This document shows positions 1-8,547 of a DNA stretch of 39,273 bases, piece after piece. The DNA is from Gemmatimonadota bacterium (GTDB lineage: Bacteria; Latescibacterota; UBA2968; UBA8231): positions 1 through 39,273 of the forward strand of contig VXOR01000053.1 of assembly GCA_009840005.1 (NCBI GenBank). The letters are read 5' to 3'. The translations under genes and the position numbers were made by a program. How positions within the stretch are numbered: the stretch's first letter is position 1; each line of letters begins with the position of its first letter. The notes under the pieces are model-generated. The model made no database searches. It saw only the letters and a program-made list of their open reading frames with translations, and was not told the DNA's origin.

Positions 1-144
1 CGGAAATCACGAACCAATCTAACTGGAGAGCCTGCACCATTTCAAGACCCTAACATCGCTTTCATGCAACAACGCCGCCAAGATATAAAGAAGTTCATGG
101 AAGAACGGAAAAACGGTAAATCACAGCAGGCTATTAGCCGCTAA
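1..144 (+). CDS. C-terminal end of an unidentified protein (partial)
   Basis: The first 47 codons of the window are open in frame 1 and end at TAA (142-144); the start lies outside. The tail is rich in Arg, Lys, Gln and Glu and looks like a charged, probably helical C-terminus. No family could be recognised from so short a piece. It converges on the enolase-like gene that ends at 184, leaving about 40 bases between them. By eye its base composition is poorer in G+C than the gene to its right. It could be a chance open frame, but it is the longest one reaching the window edge here. Confidence 0.45.
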   Translation, partial: RKSRTNLTGEPAPFQDPNIAFMQQRRQDIKKFMEERKNGKSQQAISR

Positions 145-183
145 TCCACAATCTCTAGCCCCTTTTGGGTTTAGTAGGAAAGC

Positions 184-1563
184 CTAGTGCTCCCGATAGC
201 GCCGCCAGCCGCCGCGCTCTACTCGCCAGCCTAGCGCGTTGAGATGGGTCGTGCGGATTTGTTCGATGTGGCGGGTATGGGCTGCGGCCTTCTCTTCGCT
301 GAAGGCGTAGTGGCGCAGGCGTTCGGGATCGAGTTCGATGCCCAGCCCTGGTTCCTTGGGCACGGCGAGGAATCCTTGGTCGTAGGCCATTTTGCCGCCG
401 CAGATCACGTCGTCGGCCCACTGGTTGTAATGCGCGTCGATCGCGTGCGCTGAAAAGGGTGGGAAGGCGCGATCCCGTCCCCAGACGATGTGATAGGGCA
501 TTTCATAGGGAAAGGTAAAGGCGGCGATGTGCAGACGAATCGCCGTCGCCGGTCCTAGCTCATACGCGCTGTGCATGCCGATTCCCATGCCCAGAAAGCG
601 CGCCGCGTCGTAGTAGCGCTTGAGTGCCAGCGGCCCGGCGTAGGCGTCAGGAGCGGAAATGTCGGCTGGCTGCCAGCGACGCAGCGCGTCCAGATCCAGT
701 TCCGCGTCTAGGGCATCGTCGCCGTAGCGGCCCTTGGGGCTGGGATGCGGTACCAGCGGCGGCAGCCAGGCGTGCGATGAGATCGGTATGGTGCTCAACA
801 GCCGCAGGCGATGGCCAGCGCGGAAGATGTGAGCAAAACGTCCTCCCACCGGCTCCTCAATCCACTCCGGATGGCAGTCCTCGACCTCGCGCATAAAGCG
901 CAGTGCCTGCGCCTCGCCCCAAGAAGCGTGTGGATCGACGCGAATGTCCACATCCTCTCCCACGGCTGCGCGGATGTTGCGAATCAATTCCACGTAGCGC
1001 TGCGGCTCAAAATCGCACATTGAGAGCTTGATATTGTGAAATCCGTGGGTGCGGACAATTTCCTGCACGTAGGATGGATAACTCTCAAAGGTGACGGCGT
1101 TTTCGCCGTTGAGGTCGGGGAAGCTATACCAAGTGTAGGCCGACATGGGGACGCGCTCTGCCAAGGGGGTTTCCAGCGCGAAGAGTTCGTGCAAGTACTG
1201 GCCCAACGGTCGGTTGGCGATTTTGCCGCTTAGGTCCCAGTAGGCCAGGCCCATATCGGCGCGGATGCTTGGGTCAAAAGGATTTTTGCCCAGGACTTTG
1301 CCCTTTAATTCTTCGGCGTCCGCATTGGCACCCTCGGCAATGCCGACCAAGCCTTTATCGGTTTCGAACTCGGCAAAGGTGAAACTCTCGGCCGAGCCAT
1401 CCCAGCGCTTGGTCCCGACCCAGGGCATTAGCACCCGGAAGACGCGCACGTCGCGGATGGTGTGCCCGGCTGCAAAGCCCTCGGCTTGGATGCGCTGTTC
1501 GACGGCCTTGGCTTGGGCGACGGTCTCGCGGTCGAATTCGGCTAACTCTGCTATGGGGTCCAT
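184..1563 (-). CDS. Enolase-superfamily acid-sugar dehydratase (glucarate dehydratase-like)
   Basis: A 459-residue member of the mandelate racemase/muconate-lactonizing enolase superfamily, which removes an alpha proton from carboxylate sugars using Mg2+. The N-terminal capping domain spans about residues 35-140 and the barrel follows. Visible barrel motifs are IKLS (K179), RVDPHASW (metal ligand D210), WIEEP (E236/E237), a DISAPD segment (D301) and GMHSAYELG (H331). The Asp/His pair late in the barrel resembles glucarate dehydratase rather than enolase. The usual Lys-x-Lys pair reads K179-L-S181, so the second Lys is missing. The ATG at 1563 has a GGGAGAA ribosome site. It is divergent from the sialidase/enolase fusion gene, suggesting related substrates. 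The exact substrate is unknown. Confidence 0.85.
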   Translation of the reverse strand: MDPIAELAEFDRETVAQAKAVEQRIQAEGFAAGHTIRDVRVFRVLMPWVGTKRWDGSAESFTFAEFETDKGLVGIAEGANADAEELKGKVLGKNPFDPSIRADMGLAYWDLSGKIANRPLGQYLHELFALETPLAERVPMSAYTWYSFPDLNGENAVTFESYPSYVQEIVRTHGFHNIKLSMCDFEPQRYVELIRNIRAAVGEDVDIRVDPHASWGEAQALRFMREVEDCHPEWIEEPVGGRFAHIFRAGHRLRLLSTIPISSHAWLPPLVPHPSPKGRYGDDALDAELDLDALRRWQPADISAPDAYAGPLALKRYYDAARFLGMGIGMHSAYELGPATAIRLHIAAFTFPYEMPYHIVWGRDRAFPPFSAHAIDAHYNQWADDVICGGKMAYDQGFLAVPKEPGLGIELDPERLRHYAFSEEKAAAHTRHIEQIRTTHLNALGWRVERGGWRRYREH

Positions 1564-1691
1564 GCCTTGTTTTCTCCCGTTTAATGAAGGATTAATCCTG
1601 CATATCTACATGTCGTCTCAGTATCAAAGAAGGGGAACGACCCGAATCTACTCAGATATACTTTTCTCCTGCAACCAATATAGGGACCCTC

Positions 1692-1721
1692 TTGCTCTAC
1701 GCGGATTCGACGGAGTATATT
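1692..1721 (+). promoter_or_regulatory. Possible sigma70 promoter of the sialidase/enolase gene
   Basis: TTGCTC (1692-1697) and TATATT (1716-1721) are separated by 18 bases, about 30 bases before the ATG at 1753. An AAAGGAG ribosome site lies at about 1737-1743. The -10 box is good and the -35 box is weak. The 189-base divergent region 1564-1752 shows no other clear structure. Confidence 0.35.
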
Positions 1722-1752
1722 GACGCCCTGAATGTAAAGGAGAATCAACGGC

Positions 1753-3963
1753 ATGATCGATTCCACTGACCTCTTTGAGAGCGGCACCCAAGGCTACCAC
1801 ACCTTTCGCATCCCAGCCCTGATTACCACGCTCACCGGCACGGTACTCGCCTTTTGCGAGGGCCGCAAAAACGCGCGCGGAGACACCGGTGACATCGACA
1901 TGCTGCTGCGGCGCAGCGACGATGGTGGGCAGACGTTTGCTCCCTTTGAGGTCGTGTGGGACGACGGCCCGAACACCTGCGGCAATCCCTGTCCGGTGAT
2001 CGATGCCCGCACGGGGGCGATTTCTCTGCTGATGACCCACAATCTCGGCGGCGACCACGAGCCCGAGATCATCGCCCAAACGAGCGAGGGCACTCGCACG
2101 GTGTGGCTGACGCGCAGCGAGGACGACGGACGGACTTGGTCGCCTCCGGTGGAGATCACTTCCGTAGCGAAGCAACCTAACTGGACCTGGTACGCCACCG
2201 GCCCAGGCGCTGGTATCCAGCTAGCCACCGGCCGGCTCGTCATCCCCTGCGATCACATTGAAGCAGGTACCAAGAAATACTATTCGCACGTCTTGCTCAG
2301 CGACGATGGCGGCCGGAGCTGGCGGCTCGGCGGCTCGACCCCGCAATACCAAGTCAACGAGTGCGAAGTAGTAGAGTTGCAGGACGGTCGTTTGCTGCTC
2401 AATATGCGCAACTACGATCCAAGCATCCGCGCCCGCGCTTTTTCGTTTAGCGACGATGGCGGTCAAAGTTGGTCGTCCATAGCGCGCGATCCCGTTCTCG
2501 TCGAGCCGATCTGCCAAGCGAGTATCCGCCGGGTCGGCACCAGCGTACTCTTTTCCAACCCCGCCAGCACCGAGGGCCGCCAGAACATGACTGTGCGGCT
2601 CAGCGATGACGACGGCCAAACATGGGCCTGCGCCCGCGTCCTGCATTCCGGCCCGGCAGCGTACTCCTGTCTAGCCGTGCTGCCCGACGGCCGCGCCGCT
2701 TGTCTCTATGAATGCGGTGCTGAGCATCCCTACGAGCGCCTGACCTTGGCCCGCTTCCCGCTGGACTGGGTGCGCGCCGTGCCCGGAGGAGATCCCGTGA
2801 AAATTACCGACGTCCGCACCCTCTGCCTTTCCCGCCCCCACGAACCCGAGCGCCAGTGGTTCAGCGCCTCCTTCTACGTGGAAAAAGCCGACTGTCCCAT
2901 CGTCATTATCGACACGGATGCTGGCTTGCAGGGCATTGCCGAGCCTTCCACTTATGGCGATCCACCGATTATCCGCCAGCGGCTCGACGCGCTCAAGCCC
3001 AGTCTCATCGGCCGCGATCCGCTCGACCCGGACCTTGTGCCTAAATCCACTGGCGACCGCTCGATGCACATTGCCTACGCTGGTCTCGAACTGGCGCTGT
3101 GGGATTTGCGCGCCAAGGCGCAAAATAAAACAGTCGCCGAACTCATTATCCCCCTCATCACACCCGACACTCCCGAGCGCAAACCGCGCCCCCTCTTCCG
3201 CCTCTACGCTTCGGGCGGCGTTCAGTACGACTGGGACGATCGCCCAACATCTGTCGTCGATGAAGCGCGCGCCCTCGCCGACCGGGGCTTTACCGCCTAT
3301 AAGATGCGGCTGGGCACCGAGTGGTCGTGGTCGGGCGTTGCGGTCGCGCGGATGATTGACCTGTTGCAGGAGGTGACCGACGCAGTGGGCGAGCGCATGG
3401 AACTGATGCTGGAGGGCAATTGTCGCCTCGACGAGGCGCAAGCCCGCGAGATCGGCCACTTTCTCGACGAAGCGAGCTGGACTTGGTTTGAGGAACCGCT
3501 GCCCAAGGATCAGATCGACGGCTACGCCCGCCTCAACGCCGAACTGCATCTGCCCATCACCGGCGGCGAATCCAACTCAACCCTCGACCAGTTTGAGCCG
3601 TTCTTCGCGCAAAAAGCGTACGCCAAGGGCCAGCTCGACGTCGGCGTCTGTAGCCTCGGCGAGGCCATCCGCATCTACCACTGCGCCAAAGAGTACGGCG
3701 TCGAGCTTTTTACTCAGAACTGGCACAACGGCCTGTTGACCATATCTAACGCCCACTTCCTCGCCGCTCTTCCCGAAGAGCACGTGCTGGAAATGTTCAT
3801 CGGCCAAGGACCGTTGCAATGGGACATTCTCAAAGACCCGCCCGCGACCGAAGGCTACCTCGCGCTGCCCAACGCACCCGGCTGGGGCGTGGAACTAGCC
3901 GACGATCTCGAAACGCGCTTTCCCTACATCCCGGGGTCTTGGGGCCGCGCGGTGGAGCGTTGA
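1753..3963 (+). CDS. Sialidase-like BNR propeller fused to a mandelate racemase-like enolase
   Basis: One open frame of 736 codons carries two enzymes. Residues 1-345 are a sialidase-family six-bladed propeller: an FRIP motif (R19-I20-P21), a GDIDMLLRRS segment and five Asp boxes of the type SDDGGQTF, SEDDGRTW, SDDGGRSW. Residues 349-736 are an enolase-superfamily enzyme with K517-M-R519, metal ligands N556, E580/E581 and E606, then D629 and H658. The spacing matches mandelate racemase K164/K166, D195, E221, E247, D270, H297. There is no signal peptide, so it should act in the cytoplasm. The join at codon 349 keeps a GGAGGA site and a GTG (see 2785-2800), so the enolase may also be made separately. 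The fusion is either real or caused by a one-base error. Substrates are unknown. Confidence 0.85.
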   Translation: MIDSTDLFESGTQGYHTFRIPALITTLTGTVLAFCEGRKNARGDTGDIDMLLRRSDDGGQTFAPFEVVWDDGPNTCGNPCPVIDARTGAISLLMTHNLGGDHEPEIIAQTSEGTRTVWLTRSEDDGRTWSPPVEITSVAKQPNWTWYATGPGAGIQLATGRLVIPCDHIEAGTKKYYSHVLLSDDGGRSWRLGGSTPQYQVNECEVVELQDGRLLLNMRNYDPSIRARAFSFSDDGGQSWSSIARDPVLVEPICQASIRRVGTSVLFSNPASTEGRQNMTVRLSDDDGQTWACARVLHSGPAAYSCLAVLPDGRAACLYECGAEHPYERLTLARFPLDWVRAVPGGDPVKITDVRTLCLSRPHEPERQWFSASFYVEKADCPIVIIDTDAGLQGIAEPSTYGDPPIIRQRLDALKPSLIGRDPLDPDLVPKSTGDRSMHIAYAGLELALWDLRAKAQNKTVAELIIPLITPDTPERKPRPLFRLYASGGVQYDWDDRPTSVVDEARALADRGFTAYKMRLGTEWSWSGVAVARMIDLLQEVTDAVGERMELMLEGNCRLDEAQAREIGHFLDEASWTWFEEPLPKDQIDGYARLNAELHLPITGGESNSTLDQFEPFFAQKAYAKGQLDVGVCSLGEAIRIYHCAKEYGVELFTQNWHNGLLTISNAHFLAALPEEHVLEMFIGQGPLQWDILKDPPATEGYLALPNAPGWGVELADDLETRFPYIPGSWGRAVER
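2785..2800 (+). promoter_or_regulatory. Internal ribosome site and GTGA junction between sialidase and enolase halves
   Basis: GGAGGA (2785-2790) lies six bases before GTG (2797-2799), which is in frame with the enolase half and begins its first predicted strand (VKITDV). The overlapping TGA (2798-2800) is in the +1 frame. The same GTGA stop/start overlap joins two other gene pairs in this window (26079-26082 and 28820-28823). This looks like the remains of, or a still working, translation start for a separate enolase. Confidence 0.55.
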
Positions 3964-4028
3964 GAAGAGCATTCAAATCCACATCGGACGTTTTGCGATG
4001 GTAGGGCAGTCCTTGTCCGATCCCAGAT

Positions 4029-4058
4029 TTGACAACCGCCCTGGGCCCCTTGTAAAAT
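4029..4058 (+). promoter_or_regulatory. Sigma70-type promoter of the RraA-like gene
   Basis: A perfect TTGACA (4029-4034) and TAAAAT (4053-4058) are spaced 18 bases apart, about 30 bases before the ATG at 4089. The predicted leader is about 25 bases and includes the ribosome site. This implies that the gene is transcribed independently of the fusion gene upstream. Confidence 0.7.
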
Positions 4059-4088
4059 AGTCTGCCTTCATTCACCTTTGGAGCCAAC

Positions 4089-4778
4089 ATGATAAAAGAC
4101 CCTCCGCTACTTACTGTTCGCCGCAACTTTCCGCGGCCCTCGGAAGCCGTCCTGCGCGCCCTGCGCAATGTTCCCACTGGCTTTATCGTTGACTGTATGA
4201 GCGGCCGCGGCGCGCTCGACTACCGCATCAAGCCGCTCGACTCCGACACCTGCAAGTTCGTCGCGCCCGTCGTCACCTGTCATCCAGGGCCGGGCGACAA
4301 TCTCGCCGTCTTTGCCGCGCTTGAGATCGCGCAGCAGGGGGACGCGATCTTCATTGCCACGGATACGTTTACCAAGACGGCGGTTGCCGGCGACAACATG
4401 ATGGCTATGGGCCGCAACCGAGGCATCACCGGCTTTGTCACCGACGGCCTGATGCGCGACATAGATGGGATATTGCCCGTCGGTTTGCCCGCCTTTTGCC
4501 GGGGCATTACGCCCAACTCCTGTACCCGCAATGGCCCAGGCACGGCCGGGATGCCGGTGGTCATGGGTGGGATCTGCGTGGATGCTGGTGAGATCGCGGT
4601 TGCCGACCAAGACGGGGTGGTGGTCATTCCCCACGACCAGTTCGATCACGTCTGCGCGACCCTACCCCAAGTGCGCGAGGCCGAGGAAAACCTCTCTCGC
4701 CAGATCCGCTTAGGTTTGGACAATATGGAGGGGATACGCGAGTTGCTCGATTCGGAGCGCACGGAGCACGTCGATTAA
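4089..4778 (+). CDS. RraA-family protein, 4-hydroxy-4-methyl-2-oxoglutarate aldolase-like
   Basis: 229 residues, typical of the RraA/HMG-aldolase family, which cleaves pyruvate or oxaloacetate from branched keto acids using a divalent metal. Recognisable pieces are HPGPGDN (about residues 61-67), the signature TDGLMRDIDGI (Gly-x20-Arg-Asp type site), a PGTAGMPVVMGG stretch and the late VADQDGVVVIP strand-turn. The ATG at 4089 follows TTTGGAG by seven bases. It has its own strong promoter. Its 3' end overlaps the end of the convergent phosphoesterase gene by four bases. Beside acid-sugar dehydratase-like genes, a role in aldol cleavage of a dehydrated sugar acid is plausible but inferred. Family annotations as menaquinone methyltransferase or RNase E inhibitor are unlikely here. 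Confidence 0.85.
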   Translation: MIKDPPLLTVRRNFPRPSEAVLRALRNVPTGFIVDCMSGRGALDYRIKPLDSDTCKFVAPVVTCHPGPGDNLAVFAALEIAQQGDAIFIATDTFTKTAVAGDNMMAMGRNRGITGFVTDGLMRDIDGILPVGLPAFCRGITPNSCTRNGPGTAGMPVVMGGICVDAGEIAVADQDGVVVIPHDQFDHVCATLPQVREAEENLSRQIRLGLDNMEGIRELLDSERTEHVD

Positions 4779-6778
4779 TTTTCGACGATCGCCAAGCTCG
4801 GCTGGTCGAGCGCTATCTCTGGAAGCTGATCGGCCTGAATCTCTTCTACGGTCCCGTCGGCTAGGCGATAAAGCCGCGCTAATCCCGCAATCTCCCAAGC
4901 GGATGGGACCGCAGCCCCCGCAACTGCTGGTAATAGCAGGGCCAACGTGCGGGTTGGGCCTCGGAGCAGCCGCGCTGTCGCACCGTCGCCTTCCACGCTA
5001 GTGGCCTCGGCAAAGGGCACGCGGAAGCGTTGTAGCAGTGCATTGAGGCAGCGCAGGACGCCAAAGACGGGGCGGGGGTTGCACAGGGGATCCAAAAGCC
5101 CCTGACCCACATCCATGGTGCGGTCCAGATCAATGAAAGGCTCGACAAAGAGCCGCGCCCTCGGCAGCAGCGCTGTTGCAAAAAGCGCCTCCGCGGCCCG
5201 GCCGGCATCGTCTTGGTCGCTTTGTCCCGGCAGTTCAAAGAGCAAATCCAGCCGTCCCATCGTGGTCAGGGCACTTACCTCGCGCCAAGCCAAGGCATCT
5301 TCCCAAGGGGCCGTTGCGTCCAGTCGGCACAGAGCCGCTTCTATCCACGTATCCGCGTTTTGCAATAGACGGTCGAGTTGGGCTACCTCGTCGGGTCGAT
5401 AGCCGATCCGGGTGCGGGGATGTTGTTTGCCGGCTATCTGCTGGCCGGGGATTACCGGAGCCAGAGACAGCCGCAGATTGCGGTGGTAGCTCTTGAACAG
5501 ATACAGACACGACGACGAGGGCCAAGGCTCGCCCGGCGTCTGGATCTCCCAAGTATCTACTTGGTCGCGGTGGCTTTCCAAGATGGACTCGTACGGAGTG
5601 GTCCCGTCGTCGAGCATGGTCGCCTGCACTTGGACACCTTGGCTGCGCAAAAAGCGCAGGCGGTCGCCGGACTGGTCTAAGTCGGTCCAGGGACAACGCA
5701 GGGCCTGAGCGCCTAGCTCCAGACAGGCTAGCAGGGGATAGTCGTTGCGCACGGGCTGGCGCACTACCGAGGGAAAGGTTATGGGGACTTCCGTTTCCCA
5801 GCCCAGTGGGTGGGTTGCGGTCAGCCCTAATGGGGCTCCGCCCAAGTCGGCGGTTGCTGGGATGAGCAGCCGCTGCGGACTCGACCCCCAATCCTGCGCC
5901 CCGGCGGTGCGGATCAGGTGGATGTCGAGTCGATTGTGGCGCAGGCGACACAGGAAAAAACCCAACTTGGGCTGGTCGTTGCGGCCCTGCTCGGGTGGCG
6001 GTGCGCTGCTGAACAAGTGGCTAAGACCGGGCCGCGCAAAAGAAGTGGAGGGGACGGTGCGATAGTACAAGGTGCCCGCTAGCTTGCAAAAGGAAAAGTG
6101 CACGTGGGCTGCAAAGAGCCAAGCCACTTGGTGGGCGGCTAACAACTTTAGCAGCCACGTGCGGGCTGGTTCGCCGATGTTGTCGTAGTGGCCTAGGTGC
6201 GGCTCGTCTGGATTGTGCAAGTAGGGCGGCAGGTGCAAAAACACTGCGATGCGCATCTGGGCGTGTGCGGCGAGGTCGGCTTCCAACCAAGTCCTTTGTT
6301 CTTCCTCTGCTGGCAGGCCGGTGTTCAGAATCTGGCTGTTGAGTATTACTAGGTGCAGGTCGTGACAGTCGAAGCTGTACCAAGACGGGCCAAAGCGCCG
6401 GTGGTATGCGTCCAACCCCTCGGCCGTGACTGGATGGGTGGGCATGGTGGGGTCGGGTTTGTCGCCTAGGTCGTGGTTGCCGGCCACCCAGTGCGGCTGC
6501 ACGCCGCAGGTGGCCATCTGCGCTAGGGCTTGGTCCAATGCCGGGACGAAGCCCGCGCTTTCGGGGTATTCCTGTACCATGTCGCCCATGTGCACGACAA
6601 AATCCGGCTCCAAGGCCGCTACCAAGCGCAACGCCGCGCCCGCCCGTTGGCTCTGTTGGGCGCGGGAGGGGAATTCGTCCATCCCGACGCCTCCTGCTAG
6701 CGCATAGTGGGTATCGGAGATGAGGACGAACTCGCCTAGGGCTTCGGGCAACAGGGTGCGGTCGAATAGGGTGGGCAT
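4775..6778 (-). CDS. Metallophosphoesterase with a large uncharacterised C-terminal region
   Basis: About 667 residues. The first 300 form a calcineurin-like phosphoesterase with all metal-site blocks: ISDTHY, HMGDMVQEY, GNHDLGD, FLHLPP and AAHVHF. The last differs from the common GHxH only in its first residue. The next 360 residues match no family I recognise; they contain patches such as FVEPFIDLDR and NPRPVFGVLRCLN, suggesting a second folded domain. No signal peptide is seen, so cytoplasmic action is likely. I chose ATG 6778; an in-frame TTG at 6790 would overlap the upstream gene's stop codon. It follows the binding-protein gene by a few bases, so they are probably cotranscribed. The substrate is unknown. 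Confidence 0.8.
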   Translation of the reverse strand: MPTLFDRTLLPEALGEFVLISDTHYALAGGVGMDEFPSRAQQSQRAGAALRLVAALEPDFVVHMGDMVQEYPESAGFVPALDQALAQMATCGVQPHWVAGNHDLGDKPDPTMPTHPVTAEGLDAYHRRFGPSWYSFDCHDLHLVILNSQILNTGLPAEEEQRTWLEADLAAHAQMRIAVFLHLPPYLHNPDEPHLGHYDNIGEPARTWLLKLLAAHQVAWLFAAHVHFSFCKLAGTLYYRTVPSTSFARPGLSHLFSSAPPPEQGRNDQPKLGFFLCRLRHNRLDIHLIRTAGAQDWGSSPQRLLIPATADLGGAPLGLTATHPLGWETEVPITFPSVVRQPVRNDYPLLACLELGAQALRCPWTDLDQSGDRLRFLRSQGVQVQATMLDDGTTPYESILESHRDQVDTWEIQTPGEPWPSSSCLYLFKSYHRNLRLSLAPVIPGQQIAGKQHPRTRIGYRPDEVAQLDRLLQNADTWIEAALCRLDATAPWEDALAWREVSALTTMGRLDLLFELPGQSDQDDAGRAAEALFATALLPRARLFVEPFIDLDRTMDVGQGLLDPLCNPRPVFGVLRCLNALLQRFRVPFAEATSVEGDGATARLLRGPTRTLALLLPAVAGAAVPSAWEIAGLARLYRLADGTVEEIQADQLPEIALDQPSLAIVEN

Positions 6779-6782
6779 CGCG

Positions 6783-8528
6783 TTATCCAACTGGGCGCAA
6801 ATTGAGCAACACCAACAGCCAAGACCGCGCCCAGTACGAAGTGTTCATGTAGGGATTCTCCGCCGAAGGCCACCCCGTCCAGTACGTCTCGTTGACCGGG
6901 ATCCGGTGGGGCCACTGCACGAGCGGAATCGCCGGCAACTCGGCCAGCCAGACCGCTATTGCCTGTCGGTAAATCGCCATCATCTCGGGCGCATCGTTGG
7001 GCGTCTGCGCCATGCGATCGACTAGCGCGTCGAAGTCGGCGTTTTGCCAGCGCCAGTAGTGCTCGGCTGTCTCGCCCGTCGGTCTGGCGAAACGGCTGTG
7101 GTAGTGGCTCAGCACCTGGTAGGGATCGCGCATGGAGCTTAGGTTGCCAAACATAAAGGCGCGTGCCTCGCCTTGGGCCATCCGCGAAATGTAATCCGAA
7201 GTCATGCGGAACGAGGCGTCGAAACCCGCCGCTTGGAGTTGGGCGACCAAAACGGGTGTTAGATCCTGGAAGTGCGCGAAGATATCGATGACGAGCGAAA
7301 ATACCTCGCCGTCCTTCTTCCAGAAACCATCCGGTCCCCGCATCCACCCCTTGCTCGACATGATCGCCGCGGTGCGCGCGGTGTCGTGGACGCCGATCTC
7401 GTATTGGGCGACTAGATCCGCGGCCGCGGCGAAGTAGGGCTGCATTTGCGGCACGTCCGGCAGCGGCAACAGCGCGTAGTCGCCCGAGTTCTGCCAGCCG
7501 ATTTCAACTAGCTGTTCGCGGTCGATGGCGAAGTTGATCGCTCGCCGGATCTCGGGATCGTCGAAAGGGGCCTCCATATTGTTAAAACCTAGGGTGATCG
7601 CCCACGGCGTCATGTAACTGTAGGGCGGCTCTCGTCCCGTCCAGGTGCTCATTTTGTCGTGTTGTTCGAGCAAGGTGATGATATTGGACGGTCGGAGCTC
7701 CAAACACGTGTCGAGCTTGTTGGCCAGCAGGTTCTGCACCCGCTGGTGCTCTTCCATATAGGGCAGAAAGATCAACCGCTCGACCTGCGGCAGCGCGTGG
7801 AAGCCGGTCTTGGCCGCCCACCAGTCCGGGCGCAGATCCCAGATCCGCTGCGCTGGCTCCGACAGTGCAATGCGATACGGCCCGGTGACTACCGGCCAGT
7901 CGCTGGCCAGATCGTAATTGGCAAAGCGCAAGGGATCTTGCTTCTCCCAGATATGTTTGGGGACGATCGGCACGCCGTTGCCGTGGTTGTGGGTGAAGTA
8001 ACTGAACAGAAAGCGCGGGTTGGGCGATTTGAGGATGATCTTCGCCGTCAGGCTGTCGAGCGCCACGGCCTCTTGGACCCAGGTTTCTATATCGGTCGAG
8101 AACACCAGATTCGGCGCGTGCTCTTTGAGCATATTGACCGTAAAGACAAAGTCGTGCGCCGTCCACGGCCGCCCGTCGCTCCACGCCACGCCCGGACGTA
8201 TATCCACTACGACTTCGGTGTAGTCTGCGTTGAAGCGGTGTCCGGTGGCGATCCACGGCAGCGGTTCGGCGTCGATCTTGTAGCCATTAAAGAAGTAGAG
8301 CGGCTCGTAGAGGAACTGATAGCCGATCCGCGAGATGCCGCCCGGCACGAAGGGGTTGAAGGTGTTGTAGTCTTGGATTTGGCCGCCGCAGGTGTTGTTC
8401 TCGGCGCAATCGACGATCAGCGTGCGGTTGCGCGGCACTTGCTGCAAACCGTCTGGCGCTTGTTCGTCGCCACAGGCTACCAAGGCTGTACCGCAGAGAA
8501 GCGCCCATTGCCTAGCGCGTTTTCCCAT
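6783..8528 (-). CDS. ABC transporter substrate-binding lipoprotein, peptide/oligosaccharide type (SBP_bac_5)
   Basis: 581 residues with an N-terminal lipoprotein signal ending in the lipobox LVAC. The mature protein follows the family 5 extracellular solute-binding fold (DppA/OppA-like). Typical phrases are YEPLYFFNG near the start, DIRPGVAWSDGRPWTAHDFVFT, the VTGPYRI loop, and FDDPEIRRAINFAIDRE before the second lobe. It would capture peptides, nickel complexes or oligosaccharides in the periplasm. No permease or ATPase genes lie nearby, so it is an orphan component or works with a transporter encoded elsewhere. The ATG at 8528 sits 20 bases from an inverted-repeat element, so its promoter must lie inside or beyond that element. 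No strong ribosome site is seen. Confidence 0.88.
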   Translation of the reverse strand: MGKRARQWALLCGTALVACGDEQAPDGLQQVPRNRTLIVDCAENNTCGGQIQDYNTFNPFVPGGISRIGYQFLYEPLYFFNGYKIDAEPLPWIATGHRFNADYTEVVVDIRPGVAWSDGRPWTAHDFVFTVNMLKEHAPNLVFSTDIETWVQEAVALDSLTAKIILKSPNPRFLFSYFTHNHGNGVPIVPKHIWEKQDPLRFANYDLASDWPVVTGPYRIALSEPAQRIWDLRPDWWAAKTGFHALPQVERLIFLPYMEEHQRVQNLLANKLDTCLELRPSNIITLLEQHDKMSTWTGREPPYSYMTPWAITLGFNNMEAPFDDPEIRRAINFAIDREQLVEIGWQNSGDYALLPLPDVPQMQPYFAAAADLVAQYEIGVHDTARTAAIMSSKGWMRGPDGFWKKDGEVFSLVIDIFAHFQDLTPVLVAQLQAAGFDASFRMTSDYISRMAQGEARAFMFGNLSSMRDPYQVLSHYHSRFARPTGETAEHYWRWQNADFDALVDRMAQTPNDAPEMMAIYRQAIAVWLAELPAIPLVQWPHRIPVNETYWTGWPSAENPYMNTSYWARSWLLVLLNLRPVG

Positions 8529-8547
8529 ATTCGCTGCACTTTCTTTC

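Noticed and set aside
2671..3549. Long minus-strand open frame (292 codons) opposite the sialidase/enolase gene
   Set aside because: The plus strand encodes a protein with clear family motifs throughout. The antisense frame has no recognisable domain and is expected in G+C-rich coding DNA.
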